Source of the DNA: Gammaproteobacteria bacterium
GTDB lineage: Bacteria; Pseudomonadota; Gammaproteobacteria; SZUA-152
Reading direction: 5' to 3'
NCBI GenBank assembly: GCA_022627515.1
Contig: JAKEGK010000066.1
Span: 1 to 42,864, forward strand
Length of the DNA stretch: 42,864 nt
Both the position numbers and the translations under genes were made by a program. How positions within the stretch are numbered: position 1 is the stretch's first letter; each line of letters begins with the position of its first letter. The notes below the pieces were generated by a model, which was not told where the DNA came from, did not search any database, and saw only the letters and a list, made by a program, of their open reading frames with translations. Of this stretch, positions 17,968 to 28,021 are shown one piece after another.

Positions 17968-18323
17968 ATTCCACCCAATGGCGCCAGTAACGTTTGGTTC
18001 AATGGGATAATCCTGCTCAAAGTTGCAGGCCATGCCGCCAGCCGGCCGGTGTTTGCCGCGCTTTCCTCTCATTCTTTAACTGAATGATTCTGCGGATATT
18101 ATAGCAATATTGCACATGGGTTATTACGAATCCGTATATGCTTTTTCGTAAAAAAATCTACAAATCCCGTAATGAATAATGAAACAGGCTGTCGAATTTT
18201 TTATTGGTGCCGACAGTTTTAGTAACTATTCAAGGGACCAGCAGCTTTAAACAAATAACAGGTTCAAACAATTCGAGGGAGTAGAGTTGGCTGATCCCCC
18301 CTATGACCAGGAGGAGGGATGTT
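17968..18323. other. Intergenic region with weak hairpin
   Basis: About 350 bases with no gene. CTGTCG near 18190 and CGACAG near 18213 form a six-pair hairpin with a long loop, followed by TTTTAG, which could be a weak terminator. The last 20 bases hold AGGAGGAGGG, a strong ribosome site for the next gene. The rest is AT-rich and may carry its promoter. Confidence 0.4.
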
Positions 18324-18674
18324 ATGACGCGAGCGAACTACACCTTGCTGACATTGGCTATGGCAGTTATGCCAGCCTATGCGGCGGCGTATGAGTACAA
18401 TGCATTTGGCGGTGATCAGGACGATTGTTTTGCCAAAGCCATGATCGGGATGGATTCAGTTATCAATTCCAGGCTGGGTGTGCCACCTGAGCATGCGCTG
18501 GACCTGACGATACTGCAACCTGCTGGCACCGACAATAATACCTACGATAATGACACCTTGAACGTTATCCTGTCGGCGTACTTGTGGGAGGACTCACCGC
18601 ACGCTTACGCGGTCAGGGTATTTTATAAATGCGCGCAACAAAAAGCCTATCGGCAGCAAGCGAGTATGGAGTAG
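18324..18674 (+). CDS. Small secreted protein, unknown function
   Basis: A 116-residue protein with a cleavable signal peptide ending in PAYAAA, so the mature chain of about 94 residues should be periplasmic. It has two cysteines, one in DDCFAKAM and one in FYKCAQQ, which could form a disulfide. A pair of aromatic and acidic patches (YEYNAFGGDQDD) opens the mature chain. I recognise no family. AGGAGGAGGG lies just upstream of the ATG at 18324, whereas the in-frame ATG at 18303 lies before that site and so is unlikely. It is convergent with folA. Confidence 0.78.
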   Translation: MTRANYTLLTLAMAVMPAYAAAYEYNAFGGDQDDCFAKAMIGMDSVINSRLGVPPEHALDLTILQPAGTDNNTYDNDTLNVILSAYLWEDSPHAYAVRVFYKCAQQKAYRQQASME

Positions 18675-18711
18675 GGTGAATTTGCGTTGTGCGGTTCGCA
18701 GCGGTTAAGCA

Positions 18712-18740
18712 TGACAATAAAACCCTGCGCAATAGCAGGG
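18712..18740 (-). terminator. Intrinsic terminator after folA
   Basis: CCCTGC (18723-18728) and GCAGGG (18735-18740) form a six-pair stem around GCAATA. Read leftward it is followed by TTTTATTGT, suiting the end of the lgt-thyA-folA operon. It may also weakly stop the convergent gene. Confidence 0.7.
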
Positions 18741-18743
18741 ACG

Positions 18744-19238
18744 TTATTCTATAGCCCGCGTTAAAATGCTGAACTCACAGCGGTATGCATTTTTATCGTC
18801 TGCTTCATGGATATGCTTCTCGATTTCCCGCCACTGGTTCGGGTCGAAGTCGGGAAACCGGGCATCGCCTGCCGGCGCCGCATCGACCACGGTCATATAG
18901 AGTCTGTCTGCGATCGGCAAGGTTTGTTCATATAGGGACATGCCGCCGATAATCATGACTTCTTCCGCATCATCACACAGGTCAAGCGCTCCATTAATGG
19001 AATGCGCTACCGCCGCGTTGGCGGGGTGGTAGTTTTTATCCCGGGTAATAATAATATTCTGCCGGTCGGGCAGAATTTTTCCACCAAAGGATTCAAAGGT
19101 TTTTCTGCCCATGATAACGGGTTTGCCCAGGGTGTGCCGGCGGAACCATTGCATATCCGCGGGTAATTTCCACGGCAAGCGGTTTTCACTGCCGATTACC
19201 CGGTTTTTAGCCATGGCCCAGATTAATGAAACGATCAC
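18744..19238 (-). CDS. folA: Dihydrofolate reductase
   Basis: Reduces dihydrofolate to tetrahydrofolate with NADPH, restoring the folate that thymidylate synthase oxidises. The 164-residue protein shows the family features: [10 protein letters not shown] at the N terminus, LPADMQWF with the substrate-binding Asp28, [11 protein letters not shown], and the cofactor motif [10 protein letters not shown]. The start is a GTG whose last three bases (with the following A) overlap the thyA stop as GTGA, so the two are translationally coupled. The terminator at 18712-18740 closes the operon. Confidence 0.97.
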   Translation of the reverse strand: MIVSLIWAMAKNRVIGSENRLPWKLPADMQWFRRHTLGKPVIMGRKTFESFGGKILPDRQNIIITRDKNYHPANAAVAHSINGALDLCDDAEEVMIIGGMSLYEQTLPIADRLYMTVVDAAPAGDARFPDFDPNQWREIEKHIHEADDKNAYRCEFSILTRAIE

Positions 19239-20029
19239 ACCGCCACCGGAGCTTTAATGTGCGGGTGGGACTCGTAGCCCGCCAGTTCAAAATCATCGAA
19301 GCTAAAGTCAAACACGGATTTAACATCCGGATTAAGCTTCATGACGGGCAGCGGATAGGGCTTGCGCGCGAGTTGTTCCCCGGTTTGTTCCAGATGATTC
19401 AGATAAAGATGCGCATCACCCAGCGTATGAATAAATTCTCCCGGCGTGAGACCGGTAACCTGGGCTATCATCATGGTTAACAGCGCATAGGATGCAATGT
19501 TGAAGGGCACGCCGAGAAAGATATCCGCGCTGCGTTGATACAACTGGCAGGATAATTTATTGCCGGCAACATAAAACTGGAAAAACGCGTGGCACGGCGG
19601 CAGCGCCATCCTGTCCAGTTCACCTACGTTCCAGGCGCTGACAATAATGCGGCGCGAGTCGGGTGTGTTTTTAATCTGGTCGATGACCTGGCTGATCTGG
19701 TCAATATGCCGGCCATCGGGCGCCGGCCAGGAACGCCATTGGTAGCCATAGATGGGGCCAAGCTCGCCATTTTCATCAGCCCATTCATCCCAAATGCTGA
19801 CCTTGTTATCGCGCAGGTATTTGACGTTGGTGTCACCTTTTAAAAACCAGAGCAGTTCATGAATGATGGAGCGCAAATGCAGTTTCTTGGTGGTGACGAC
19901 CGGAAATCCCTGCGCCAGATCAAATCGCATTTGATAGCCGAACACGCTCAGGGTGCCGGTGCCGGTGCGGTCGGTTTTTTTAACGCCGTTGGTTTTAACA
20001 TGCTGCATTAAATCGAGATACTGCTTCAT
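19235..20029 (-). CDS. thyA: Thymidylate synthase
   Basis: Makes dTMP from dUMP using methylenetetrahydrofolate. At 264 residues it equals E. coli ThyA in length. The catalytic cysteine is Cys146 in [12 protein letters not shown], and the conserved [26 protein letters not shown] and the C-terminal APVAV are all present. AGAGG lies 8 bases before the chosen ATG. An upstream ATG at 20053 would add 8 residues not found in the family. It sits between lgt and folA with very short gaps. Lgt-thyA adjacency is also seen in E. coli. Confidence 0.98.
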   Translation of the reverse strand: MKQYLDLMQHVKTNGVKKTDRTGTGTLSVFGYQMRFDLAQGFPVVTTKKLHLRSIIHELLWFLKGDTNVKYLRDNKVSIWDEWADENGELGPIYGYQWRSWPAPDGRHIDQISQVIDQIKNTPDSRRIIVSAWNVGELDRMALPPCHAFFQFYVAGNKLSCQLYQRSADIFLGVPFNIASYALLTMMIAQVTGLTPGEFIHTLGDAHLYLNHLEQTGEQLARKPYPLPVMKLNPDVKSVFDFSFDDFELAGYESHPHIKAPVAV

Positions 20030-20054
20030 TTCAGGCCTCTTTGCAGTGCTCAAG

Positions 20055-20867
20055 TTAACCCGGTTGTTTTATGGAGGATTTGGATTCAGTGTTTTTAGTA
20101 TAAGCCCACCATATTAAACCAACGCCCAGCAGGATCATAGGCGTGGACAGGAGTTGCCCCATGGTCAGCCATCCGAAAGCAATGAATTCCAGATGACTGT
20201 CAGGCTGGCGGGCGAATTCCACGATAAAACGAAACGCGCCGTAACAAAGGGCAAACACACCGGAAACGGCCATGCGGGGACGCGGTTTCGCGGAATAAAA
20301 CCAGACAATTAAAAACAACACAATCCCTTCCAGAAAAAATTCGTAGAGTTGCGACGGGTGACGGGGCTGGCTACCGGCGCCGGGAAATACCATGGCCCAG
20401 GGTACGTCACTCACACGCCCCCATAATTCGCCATTGATGAAATTGCCCAGCCGTCCGGCGCCGAGGCCAATCGGGGTTAATGGCGCCAGAAAATCCATTA
20501 CATCGAAGAATTTGCGCCGTTGTTTCTGGGCATAAACAAACATGGCAAACAATACACCGAGAAATCCGCCGTGGAAGGACATGCCGCCTTCCCAGACGCG
20601 GAAAATCATCAGCGGATCAGAAAAGAATTTGTCGCTGGCATAAAAAAGTGTATAGCCGATGCGGCCACCCAGCACAGCGCCGAGCGCGCCGTAGAAAATC
20701 AGGTCGGACATTTGCGCCGGGGTCCAGCCGGAGCCGGGTTGCCTGGCCCGGCGCGCGCCAAGCCACCAGGCCGCCGCGAAGCCCACCAGGTACATGATGC
20801 CGTACCAGTGTATCTTCAACGGGCCGATTTGAATGGCAATGGGATCAATAGCGGGATAAGTCAACAT
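20055..20867 (-). CDS. lgt: Prolipoprotein diacylglyceryl transferase
   Basis: Inner-membrane enzyme that transfers diacylglycerol from phosphatidylglycerol to the lipobox cysteine, the first step of lipoprotein maturation. The 270-residue protein has about seven membrane helices and the Lgt signature [14 protein letters not shown], with Arg139 and the essential His99 in SFHGG. HPSQLYE follows, as in the family. It is the first gene of the lgt-thyA-folA operon, 25 bases before thyA. The window encodes several lipoproteins that depend on it. The ribosome site is weak. Confidence 0.97.
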   Translation of the reverse strand: MLTYPAIDPIAIQIGPLKIHWYGIMYLVGFAAAWWLGARRARQPGSGWTPAQMSDLIFYGALGAVLGGRIGYTLFYASDKFFSDPLMIFRVWEGGMSFHGGFLGVLFAMFVYAQKQRRKFFDVMDFLAPLTPIGLGAGRLGNFINGELWGRVSDVPWAMVFPGAGSQPRHPSQLYEFFLEGIVLFLIVWFYSAKPRPRMAVSGVFALCYGAFRFIVEFARQPDSHLEFIAFGWLTMGQLLSTPMILLGVGLIWWAYTKNTESKSSIKQPG

Positions 20868-21062
20868 GGTGAATTCAAAGTAACTCTTGTATTGGCGGAA
20901 ACAGGTTCAAGGTTTGTTGTTTAATCGAGGGCCCGATGATACAACTTTTTTATCCGCGGTTCGACAACTAATCAGGGATTAATGCGGGGCGACAGGGAGT
21001 TAACACCGGAAAAATGCTCAAAAACCGCACCTGTTTTTTTAAAACAATAAAACCAGTTACAA

Positions 21063-22256
21063 TCATTCCCGCAACATGCGGACGGTGAAACAACTCAGGT
21101 AGGCGGTTTCGGCGATGGCCGGATGCACCGGATGGTCGGGACCCAGCCCGCCTTCCTCGACAACCTGTATCTGATGTCCTGTTTCGCGGGCGCAGGTGCG
21201 CAGTATCTTCAGATGCTGTTCCCGTGGCAGGTGAAACGAGCAGGATGCGGAAACCAATATGCCGTTTTCATTTAACAGCTGCATGGCGAGTTTATTCGTC
21301 CGCTGATAGGCAATCGCGCCTTGCTCCACATCTTTCTTGCGTTTGATAAACGCGGGGGGGTCAAGCACAATGACATCAAATTTTTCATTGGCGTGTTTCA
21401 GGTTTGTCATGGCGTCAAACGCATCCGCCGTGGTGATGTGCATGCGGTCCGCAACATTATTAAGTTGCGCGTTGCTGCGCAACAGTTCACAGGCGGTTTC
21501 GGATGTTTCTATGCAATGCACAGCGCGCGCGCCGGCCACCGCCGCCTGTATGCCCCAGCCGCCGGCATAACTGAACACGTCGAGCACGGTTTTATCCTTG
21601 ATCCATTTGCGCAACGCAAACCGGTTCATGCGGTGATCGTAAAACCAGCCGGTTTTCTGTCCTCCCATTGCGGGCGCATGAAACGGGACATCATTTTCCA
21701 TGACGCGAAGCCGGTCCGGCGCTTCGCCTTTGATAACTTTGGTAAACGTTTCCAGTCCTTCGAGTTCACGCGCTCTGGTGCTGTTATTCAGAATGATGGT
21801 GGCAGGTTGCAGCAGGTCATCAAGTGTCTGTGCAATATCATTTTGACGAATGTCCATGCCCAGTGTGGAAATCTGCATGACCAGGATGTTATCAAAACGG
21901 TCAACCACGAGTCCCGGCAACAAGTCGCCTTCACTATAAATCAACCGGTAAAACGGCTGATGAAAACATTGTTGACGCAAGTTGCGAGCCTGATTGATTC
22001 GCGCCGCGAACAACGCGCTGTCCAGCGCCTGCCGGGTATGGTGGGAAAAAATCCGCGCGCAAATCAATGAGTGCGGATTCAAATAGGCGTTCGCCAGCGG
22101 TTTGCCGCTGGCGCTGGTAACAGTAACCGTTTCACCCGGCTGAAATCCGCTTAATGGCGTGGACTTGGTGTCCACTTCGTTGCTGAATATCCATAAATGA
22201 CCGGCGAGCACACGGCGGTCTTCGTTTTTTTTTAATTTCAGAGTCGGGCAGGTCAT
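21063..22256 (-). CDS. rlmI: 23S rRNA (cytosine-C5) methyltransferase, RlmI type
   Basis: SAM-dependent methyltransferase expected to methylate C1962 of 23S rRNA. The 397-residue protein (E. coli RlmI has 396) begins with a PUA RNA-binding domain (about 1-75, containing GHLWIFSNEV), then a central EEHEE-like domain, then a Rossmann methyltransferase domain with motif I VLDVFSYAGGWG and the catalytic-pocket motif LDPPAFIKRKKD. SASCSFHLPREQ contains the catalytic-side cysteine. It is a single leftward gene, divergent from the YyaL-type gene. The assignment to RlmI is by overall likeness, and a related C5 methyltransferase is the alternative. Confidence 0.9.
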   Translation of the reverse strand: MTCPTLKLKKNEDRRVLAGHLWIFSNEVDTKSTPLSGFQPGETVTVTSASGKPLANAYLNPHSLICARIFSHHTRQALDSALFAARINQARNLRQQCFHQPFYRLIYSEGDLLPGLVVDRFDNILVMQISTLGMDIRQNDIAQTLDDLLQPATIILNNSTRARELEGLETFTKVIKGEAPDRLRVMENDVPFHAPAMGGQKTGWFYDHRMNRFALRKWIKDKTVLDVFSYAGGWGIQAAVAGARAVHCIETSETACELLRSNAQLNNVADRMHITTADAFDAMTNLKHANEKFDVIVLDPPAFIKRKKDVEQGAIAYQRTNKLAMQLLNENGILVSASCSFHLPREQHLKILRTCARETGHQIQVVEEGGLGPDHPVHPAIAETAYLSCFTVRMLRE

Positions 22257-22434
22257 GCGGATCTATATTGAATACTCACAATAACAATAGCAAAACTGCG
22301 CGTATTATGCGGGAGCAAATCGCAAAGCACAATCAATGCAGTGGCGCTGATGTTAAGCTGGTATAAAGCAAATTGTAAAAGAGGTACAATCAGGCTTCCC
22401 GCAAATTCCAAATCACCACAGGTTTGAACTTACT

Positions 22435-24492
22435 ATGAAAAACCATTTAGCCTCGGAAACCAGTCCATATTTGCTGCAACATGCGGATAATCCCGTGGAT
22501 TGGCATCCCTGGAATGAAGAGGCCCTCGCGCTGGCGCGTGAACTTGATAAACCGATTCTGCTGTCCATTGGTTATTCGGCGTGCCATTGGTGTCATGTCA
22601 TGGCGCACGAATCATTCGAAGATGAAAATACCGCGCGCGTCATGAATGAATTGTTCGTCAACATCAAGGTGGACCGGGAAGAGCGGCCGGATCTGGACAA
22701 GATCTATCAGTTTGCGCATCAGATGCTGGCGCAGCGGGGAGGCGGCTGGCCATTGACCATGATCCTCACGCCGGATGATCAAACGCCGTTTTTTGCCGGA
22801 ACTTATTTTCCCCGGGAACCCCGTTACGGCATGCCATCATTTGTCGATATCATTCAGCGCGTGGCCGGTTTTTATCGCCAGCGCAAGGATGAAGTGAAAC
22901 GGCAGAATGACGCACTAAAGGATGTGCTGCGCCAGATTGAGGCCAGCTTTGTACCGACCCGCCAAAATCTGTCGCCGCTGCCGCTGGATGAAGCGCGGCG
23001 GCAACTGGAAAAAAGTTATGACGGCCTGTATGGCGGGTTTGGTGAAGCGCCGAAGTTCCCGCATCCGGGCAATATTACCCGCCTGTTCCGCCATTGGTCC
23101 GCAACCAGCCAGGATAAAAAACCGGACAAGACCGCTTTGGATATGGCTGTCACCACGCTCAAGGCAATGGGCATGGGCGGTATCAATGATCAATTAGGCG
23201 GCGGCTTTTGCCGCTATTCAGTGGATCAGGAGTGGATGATTCCGCATTTTGAAAAAATGCTGTATGACAACGGTCCTTTACTCTGTTTGTACACTGACGC
23301 CTGGGCCATCACGGGGGAAGCGTTTTTCAAGCGCGTCGCATCCGAAACCGCGGAATGGGTCATGCGCGAGATGCAGTCGGATGAAGGTGGTTATTATTCT
23401 TCAATGGATGCGGACAGCGAAGGTGAAGAGGGACGCTTTTATGTCTGGGATGTTGAAGCTGTTAAATCTTTATTGAGTGAAGAAGAATATAACGTTGTTG
23501 CGCATCACTACGGCCTGAACCGCCAGGCCAACTTTGAAGGTCAGTGGCACCTGCATGTTTATGAGACACTGGAAGATACCGCCAGGCGTTGCCATATCAG
23601 TTTGCAGGATGCCCTTGAGTTACTGGCCAGCGCGCGCCAGGCCATGTTCCGCATCCGGGAAGAACGTGTCAGGCCAGGCAGGGATGACAAGGTATTGACC
23701 TCATGGAATGGTTTGATGATAAAAGGAATGGCAATGGCCGGCCGGCGCCTGCAGCGCATGGATTTTCTGCACTCAGCGGAATCCGCGCTGGCCTTTATCA
23801 AGCGCGCGTTATACACGCCGGACCGCCTGCTGGCATCCTTTAAAGACGGCAAAGCGCATTTGAATGGATACCTGGATGACTATGTATTTCTTATCGACGG
23901 CATTCTGGAATTGCTGCAGGCGCGCTGGAACGCGGAGGATCTTGCTTTTGCCATTGCACTGGCCGATGCGGTGCTGGAAAAATTTGAAGACAGAAAGGCC
24001 GGCGGTTTTTACTTTACCTCCCATGATCACGAGACGCTGATTCAGCGTCCGAAAGTGCTGATGGATGAGTCGCTGCCGGCGGGCAACGGGGTCGCGGCGT
24101 TTGTATTGCAACGGCTGGGACATTTGCTGGGTGAACAGCGCTATCTGGATGCGGCGGAGCGGACCTTGAAAGCGGCGTGGGACAGTATTGTGCGCACGCC
24201 TTATGCTCACAATACGCTGCTCGACGCGCTGGAAGAGTATTTGTATCCCACGCAGACTGTCGTACTGCGCGGTGATGCCAACACATTAAAAGAGTGGCGC
24301 GCGCAGAGCGCGGCGGTTTACGCGCCCCGGCGGTTGCTGCTGGCGATACCAAGTACGGAACAGGAATTGCCAGGCTTGCTTGGCCAGCGCGTCCCGCAAG
24401 GCAAGCTGGTGGCGTACATCTGTGACGGGCATCAGTGCCGGCCCGCGCTGACCGGTGAAGCGGCGCTTAAAGAAACGCTGGCGATTCAATAA
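22435..24492 (+). CDS. YyaL/DUF255 thioredoxin-fold protein with alpha/alpha barrel
   Basis: A 685-residue cytoplasmic protein of the YyaL/SPATA20 family. The N-terminal 160 residues form the DUF255 thioredoxin-like domain with [21 protein letters not shown] and a CHWCHVM active site (Cys50, Cys53). The remainder is an (alpha/alpha)6 barrel like those of N-acylglucosamine epimerases, with [18 protein letters not shown] and the [15 protein letters not shown] segment. The family is found in all domains of life but lacks a settled biochemical role. The gene stands alone, facing the PfkB kinase gene 8 bases after its end. No good ribosome site is visible. Confidence 0.93.
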   Translation: MKNHLASETSPYLLQHADNPVDWHPWNEEALALARELDKPILLSIGYSACHWCHVMAHESFEDENTARVMNELFVNIKVDREERPDLDKIYQFAHQMLAQRGGGWPLTMILTPDDQTPFFAGTYFPREPRYGMPSFVDIIQRVAGFYRQRKDEVKRQNDALKDVLRQIEASFVPTRQNLSPLPLDEARRQLEKSYDGLYGGFGEAPKFPHPGNITRLFRHWSATSQDKKPDKTALDMAVTTLKAMGMGGINDQLGGGFCRYSVDQEWMIPHFEKMLYDNGPLLCLYTDAWAITGEAFFKRVASETAEWVMREMQSDEGGYYSSMDADSEGEEGRFYVWDVEAVKSLLSEEEYNVVAHHYGLNRQANFEGQWHLHVYETLEDTARRCHISLQDALELLASARQAMFRIREERVRPGRDDKVLTSWNGLMIKGMAMAGRRLQRMDFLHSAESALAFIKRALYTPDRLLASFKDGKAHLNGYLDDYVFLIDGILELLQARWNAEDLAFAIALADAVLEKFEDRKAGGFYFTSHDHETLIQRPKVLMDESLPAGNGVAAFVLQRLGHLLGEQRYLDAAERTLKAAWDSIVRTPYAHNTLLDALEEYLYPTQTVVLRGDANTLKEWRAQSAAVYAPRRLLLAIPSTEQELPGLLGQRVPQGKLVAYICDGHQCRPALTGEAALKETLAIQ

Positions 24493-24500
24493 TTGCCGTT

Positions 24501-25433
24501 CTATATGGTCCGGTTGAATTCGAACTTGAAACGCTCCTCAAAATCCCGGAATGTAAAGTGATGGTTTTGCGTGCCGGCTTTTTCGATCTTGATCGCGCCC
24601 ATGAGTGATGCAATGCGTCCGGTGGTTTCCCAGTCCATGTCATTCATCAGGCCAAAAAGAATTCCTGCCCGGTACGCGTCGCCGCAACCGGTCGGATCCA
24701 CTATCATGCGCGGCGAAGCGCTGGGTATTTCAATATAATCATCTTTGGTGTAAATAACGGATCCATCGCCGCCCTTGGTGACGATCAGGGCATCCAGTGA
24801 TTGCGCCAGCTGGTCAATGGTTTCACCGGTTTTTTCCTGCATTAATTGCGCTTCGTAGTCGTTGAGTATTGCCCAGTCGGCCTGGTCGATGAAGGTTGCC
24901 AGTTCATCGCCGCTGAACATGGGCATGCCCTGGCCGGGATCAAAAATAAAGGGAATGCCGGCCTCGGTAAATTCCGCCGCGTGTTGCAGCATGCCGTCGC
25001 GGCCATCGGGTGAAACGATCCCGATTGAAACATTGCTGGCGTCAAACACGCTGTTAGTGTGTGATAAATTCATGGCGCCGGGATGAAACGCGGTGATCTG
25101 GTTGTCATCCAGATCGGTGGTTATAAAGGCCTGTGCGGTATACGAATCCGCGATGATGGTAATGTGACTGTCGTTGATCCCGCATTCCGTCACCCATTCG
25201 CCGTACGAGCCGAAGTCGCTGCCCACGGTCGCCATCGGGATTCCCTCGCCACCCAGCAGGTTCAGGTTGTAGGCGATATTGCCGGCGCAACCGCCGAATT
25301 CGCGGCGCATTTCAGGCACCAGAAATGAGATGTTGAGTATGTGAACCTTGTCAGGCAAGATGTGATTTTTGAAATGGTCATTAAATACCATGATGGTGTC
25401 GAACGCATAAGAGCCACAAATTAAAGCGGACAT
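24501..25433 (-). CDS. PfkB-family carbohydrate/nucleoside kinase
   Basis: A 310-residue kinase of the ribokinase fold. It has the N-terminal signature GGCAGNIAYNLNLLG and the C-terminal signature DPTGCGDAYRAG, with the catalytic base Asp252. The anion hole reads GCGD instead of the common GAGD. Proteins of this subtype are often annotated as adenosine kinase-like, but the substrate cannot be assigned from sequence. AAGGA lies 6 bases before the ATG. It follows dgkA by 130 bases with a GC-rich hairpin between, so it may be a separate unit at the end of the glycine cleavage operon. Confidence 0.88.
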   Translation of the reverse strand: MSALICGSYAFDTIMVFNDHFKNHILPDKVHILNISFLVPEMRREFGGCAGNIAYNLNLLGGEGIPMATVGSDFGSYGEWVTECGINDSHITIIADSYTAQAFITTDLDDNQITAFHPGAMNLSHTNSVFDASNVSIGIVSPDGRDGMLQHAAEFTEAGIPFIFDPGQGMPMFSGDELATFIDQADWAILNDYEAQLMQEKTGETIDQLAQSLDALIVTKGGDGSVIYTKDDYIEIPSASPRMIVDPTGCGDAYRAGILFGLMNDMDWETTGRIASLMGAIKIEKAGTQNHHFTFRDFEERFKFEFNRTI

Positions 25434-25509
25434 ATCGTTTCCTTTCTCATTATCTAATTCAGTTTAATTCACCAAGAAAAGCAACTTTCCAATCCAGTCT
25501 TTTTCCGGA

Positions 25510-25543
25510 AGATTAACCGGCGCTGGCCGATTGTCGCCAGCGC
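25510..25543 (-). terminator. Hairpin after dgkA, possible terminator
   Basis: GCGCTGGC (25520-25527) and GCCAGCGC (25536-25543) form a perfect eight-pair stem. Read leftward it is followed by GGTTAATCTT, a poor U run. Its position 20 bases past the dgkA stop suggests partial or full termination of the gcv operon. Confidence 0.5.
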
Positions 25544-25563
25544 GTGAAAAGCCACTGGAAAAA

Positions 25564-25926
25564 TCACGTGAAAATAATAATACCCCACATGATGACAACA
25601 TTAGCCAGACTGACAAACACGGCGGCCGATCCCATGTCTTTGGCCTGGCCGGACAATTCATGATGCTCGTGGCCCACCCGGTCCACCAACGCCTCGATGG
25701 CGGAATTCAATAATTCAACAATAAGCACCAGAAGCAGGCTGCCAATAAGTATAGATCGTTCTATATTATCCTGTCCCAGATAAATTGCGAGGGGCGTTAA
25801 AACCGCAACCAGCGCCAGCTCCTGGCGGAACGCGGATTCATGTTTAATCGCAGCGGTAAGTCCGCGTATGGAATAGCCGGTTGCGTTAATGATGCGCTTG
25901 ATTCCGGTTGCGCCGGGTTTTGCCAT
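25564..25926 (-). CDS. dgkA: Diacylglycerol kinase
   Basis: Small inner-membrane kinase that recycles diacylglycerol to phosphatidic acid. At 120 residues with three membrane helices it matches E. coli DgkA (122). The active-site helix ELLNSAIEALVDR carries Glu71 and Glu78, and HELSGQAKDMGSAAVF follows, both close to the E. coli sequence. It lies 37 bases after gcvPB, so it is probably transcribed with the glycine cleavage genes although it has no metabolic link with them. Confidence 0.96.
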   Translation of the reverse strand: MAKPGATGIKRIINATGYSIRGLTAAIKHESAFRQELALVAVLTPLAIYLGQDNIERSILIGSLLLVLIVELLNSAIEALVDRVGHEHHELSGQAKDMGSAAVFVSLANVVIMWGIIIFT

Positions 25927-25963
25927 TGTATGTTAATCTCTTGTTGTTATTTTTCCGGCGATG

Positions 25964-27415
25964 TTAATGTTCCGGTTGCCAGGCGATATCGAGTTCCCGC
26001 GCGGCTTTGACATCGTCCAGCCGTCTGACCGGCAATGAGTAGGGCGCGCCTTTTAGCAGTTCGGGATTTTCTTTTGCTTCCTGGTTGATTTTAACCAGCG
26101 CCTCGGCAAACGCATCCAAAACCTGCTTCGATTCGGTTTCAGTGGGTTCGATTAACAGGCATTCCGGCACGATCAAGGGAAAGTATGTGGTGGGCGCATG
26201 AAAACCGTAATCGAGCAATCGTTTGGCGTAATCCATTGCGTTAACACCGAGTTCTTTTGCCTGCCGCTTCAAAGTAATAATAAATTCGTGGGTCGCGCGG
26301 CGGCCTGGCAAGGCCAGATCAAAACCGGCCTGCGCCAGTTTGATCATCAGGTAGTTAGCGTTCAGCGTGGAGTACTCGGCAATACGATGCATGCCTTCAC
26401 GCCCTATAAGGCGCGCGTAAACATAGGCGCGCAGCAGCACGCCGGCGTTGCCCATAAATGCGGACAGGCGGCCGATGGTTTGCGGACAGTCTTTTTCCGC
26501 CAGCCAGTGATAGCGTTCACCGTCGAAGCCAACATAGGGTACCGGCAAAAAGGGTATCAAGCGCTGATTGACACCCACCGGACCGGCGCCCGGTCCGCCA
26601 CCGCCATGAGGCGTGGAAAAGGTCTTATGCAGATTCATATGGATTACATCAAAACCCATATCGCCGGGTTTGACTTTGCCAAGGATCGCATTGAGATTGG
26701 CGCCATCGTAATACAGCAAGCCTCCCGCGCCATGCACAATCTCCGCGATGGTTTTTATCTTCCGTTCAAATACTCCCAGGGTCGATGGATTGGTCAGCAT
26801 GATGCCGGCGGTTTGCGGACCCACCACCTGTTTCAACGCCTCGAGATCGACATCGCCTTCCCTGTTGGTGGGGATTTCCTTAACCTTGTAGCCACACATG
26901 GTCGCGGTCGCGGGGTTGGTGCCATGAGCCGCATCAGGCACCAGGATTTCGGTGCGGCCGGTATCGCCGTTGGCGTCATGATAAGCGCGAATCATGGCCA
27001 CACCGGCAAACTCGCCCTGGGCGCCGGCCATCGGTGAAAGACTCACGGCTTTCATGCCGGTCACGTCCTTGAGGATTTCCTGCAATTCAAACATGCAGGC
27101 CAGAAATCCCTGGCCCAGTTGTTCCGGCCCAAGTGGATGGCGCTGCAGATAACCCGGCAGCATTGCCAGGGTATTACAGCCGCGCGGATTGTATTTCATG
27201 GTGCAGGAACCCAAGGGATAAAAATGGGTGTCGATGGAAAAATTCTTTTGCGATAAACGCGTGTAATGGCGCACGGTTTCCAGTTCGGAAACTTCCGGAA
27301 GCCTTGGCGGCGCTTTCCGGCGGAATTTTTCGGGAATTGCCGTTACCGCTTTTCGTTCAACCGGCGACTGTGCCGCGTTGACACATCCCGGCGTGCTTTG
27401 GTCGAATATCAACAT
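25964..27415 (-). CDS. gcvPB: Glycine dehydrogenase (decarboxylating) subunit 2
   Basis: C-terminal half of the split P-protein of the glycine cleavage system, which decarboxylates glycine and passes aminomethyl to the lipoyl arm of GcvH. The 483-residue protein carries the pyridoxal-phosphate lysine, Lys264, in [16 protein letters not shown]. It also has the typical opening [10 protein letters not shown] and the glycine-rich DAAHGTNPA loop. E. coli has one fused protein of about 957 residues, and the split form is common in other bacteria. Unusually, the partner subunit gene is not adjacent: the thiol peroxidase gene lies between. Confidence 0.97.
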   Translation of the reverse strand: MLIFDQSTPGCVNAAQSPVERKAVTAIPEKFRRKAPPRLPEVSELETVRHYTRLSQKNFSIDTHFYPLGSCTMKYNPRGCNTLAMLPGYLQRHPLGPEQLGQGFLACMFELQEILKDVTGMKAVSLSPMAGAQGEFAGVAMIRAYHDANGDTGRTEILVPDAAHGTNPATATMCGYKVKEIPTNREGDVDLEALKQVVGPQTAGIMLTNPSTLGVFERKIKTIAEIVHGAGGLLYYDGANLNAILGKVKPGDMGFDVIHMNLHKTFSTPHGGGGPGAGPVGVNQRLIPFLPVPYVGFDGERYHWLAEKDCPQTIGRLSAFMGNAGVLLRAYVYARLIGREGMHRIAEYSTLNANYLMIKLAQAGFDLALPGRRATHEFIITLKRQAKELGVNAMDYAKRLLDYGFHAPTTYFPLIVPECLLIEPTETESKQVLDAFAEALVKINQEAKENPELLKGAPYSLPVRRLDDVKAARELDIAWQPEH

Positions 27416-27472
27416 AATGCTTCTATTGCCCTTGATTTAAATTGTTATGCGTTAATGCTTGCGCTTGGTTAT

Positions 27473-27973
27473 TTATGCCAACGCCGCCAGCGCCTGTTCA
27501 TAATCCGGATCGCTGGTTAGTTCCTCAACCAGTTGCGTGTATAGCACTTTATTATTCTCATCCAGCACGACCACGGCTCTGGCCATGATGCCGGCTAGCG
27601 GGCCGTCCTGGATCAATACGCCATAGTCTTTGGCGAAATTCCGGTTGCGCATGCCGGAGAGCGCCTGGATATTTTCCATTTTTCCCTTGCCGCAATAGCG
27701 CGACTGCGCATACGGCAAGTCGGCGGAAATCAACAACAGCACCGCGTCATCACGTTGCTTGAACGCCTCGCTGAATTTACGCGTGGTAGCTTCACAAACA
27801 TCCGTATCCAGGCTGACCACGATATACAACAGTTTCTTTTTGCCTTTAAAGTCAGCCAGTGATTTATCTTTCAACCGGCTGTCGGTTAGGGAAAAATCCG
27901 GTGCTGTACTGTCAACGGCGGGTAACTCGCCATTGGTGGTGAATGCTTTCCCCTTGATTGTGAAAGTTGCCAT
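27473..27973 (-). CDS. tpx: Thiol peroxidase
   Basis: Atypical 2-Cys peroxiredoxin that reduces peroxides using thioredoxin. The 166 residues match E. coli Tpx along their length. The peroxidatic cysteine is Cys60 in SLDTDVC and the resolving one is Cys94 in AQSRYCG. ADLPYAQSR and DGPLAGIMARAVVVLDE are family signatures. It sits inside the glycine cleavage operon between gcvPA (48 bases upstream) and gcvPB (57 bases downstream), in the same direction, so it should follow glycine riboswitch control unless it has its own promoter. Confidence 0.96.
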   Translation of the reverse strand: MATFTIKGKAFTTNGELPAVDSTAPDFSLTDSRLKDKSLADFKGKKKLLYIVVSLDTDVCEATTRKFSEAFKQRDDAVLLLISADLPYAQSRYCGKGKMENIQALSGMRNRNFAKDYGVLIQDGPLAGIMARAVVVLDENNKVLYTQLVEELTSDPDYEQALAALA

Positions 27974-28021
27974 GATAAATTGTGCAGGCGGTTAACTGTC
28001 AGTTACCAGTTGGCTGCTCGA

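Noticed and set aside
26198-27037. 279-residue plus-strand open frame inside gcvPB
   Set aside because: It lies wholly opposite gcvPB, whose family match and cofactor lysine are clear. It is a coding shadow.
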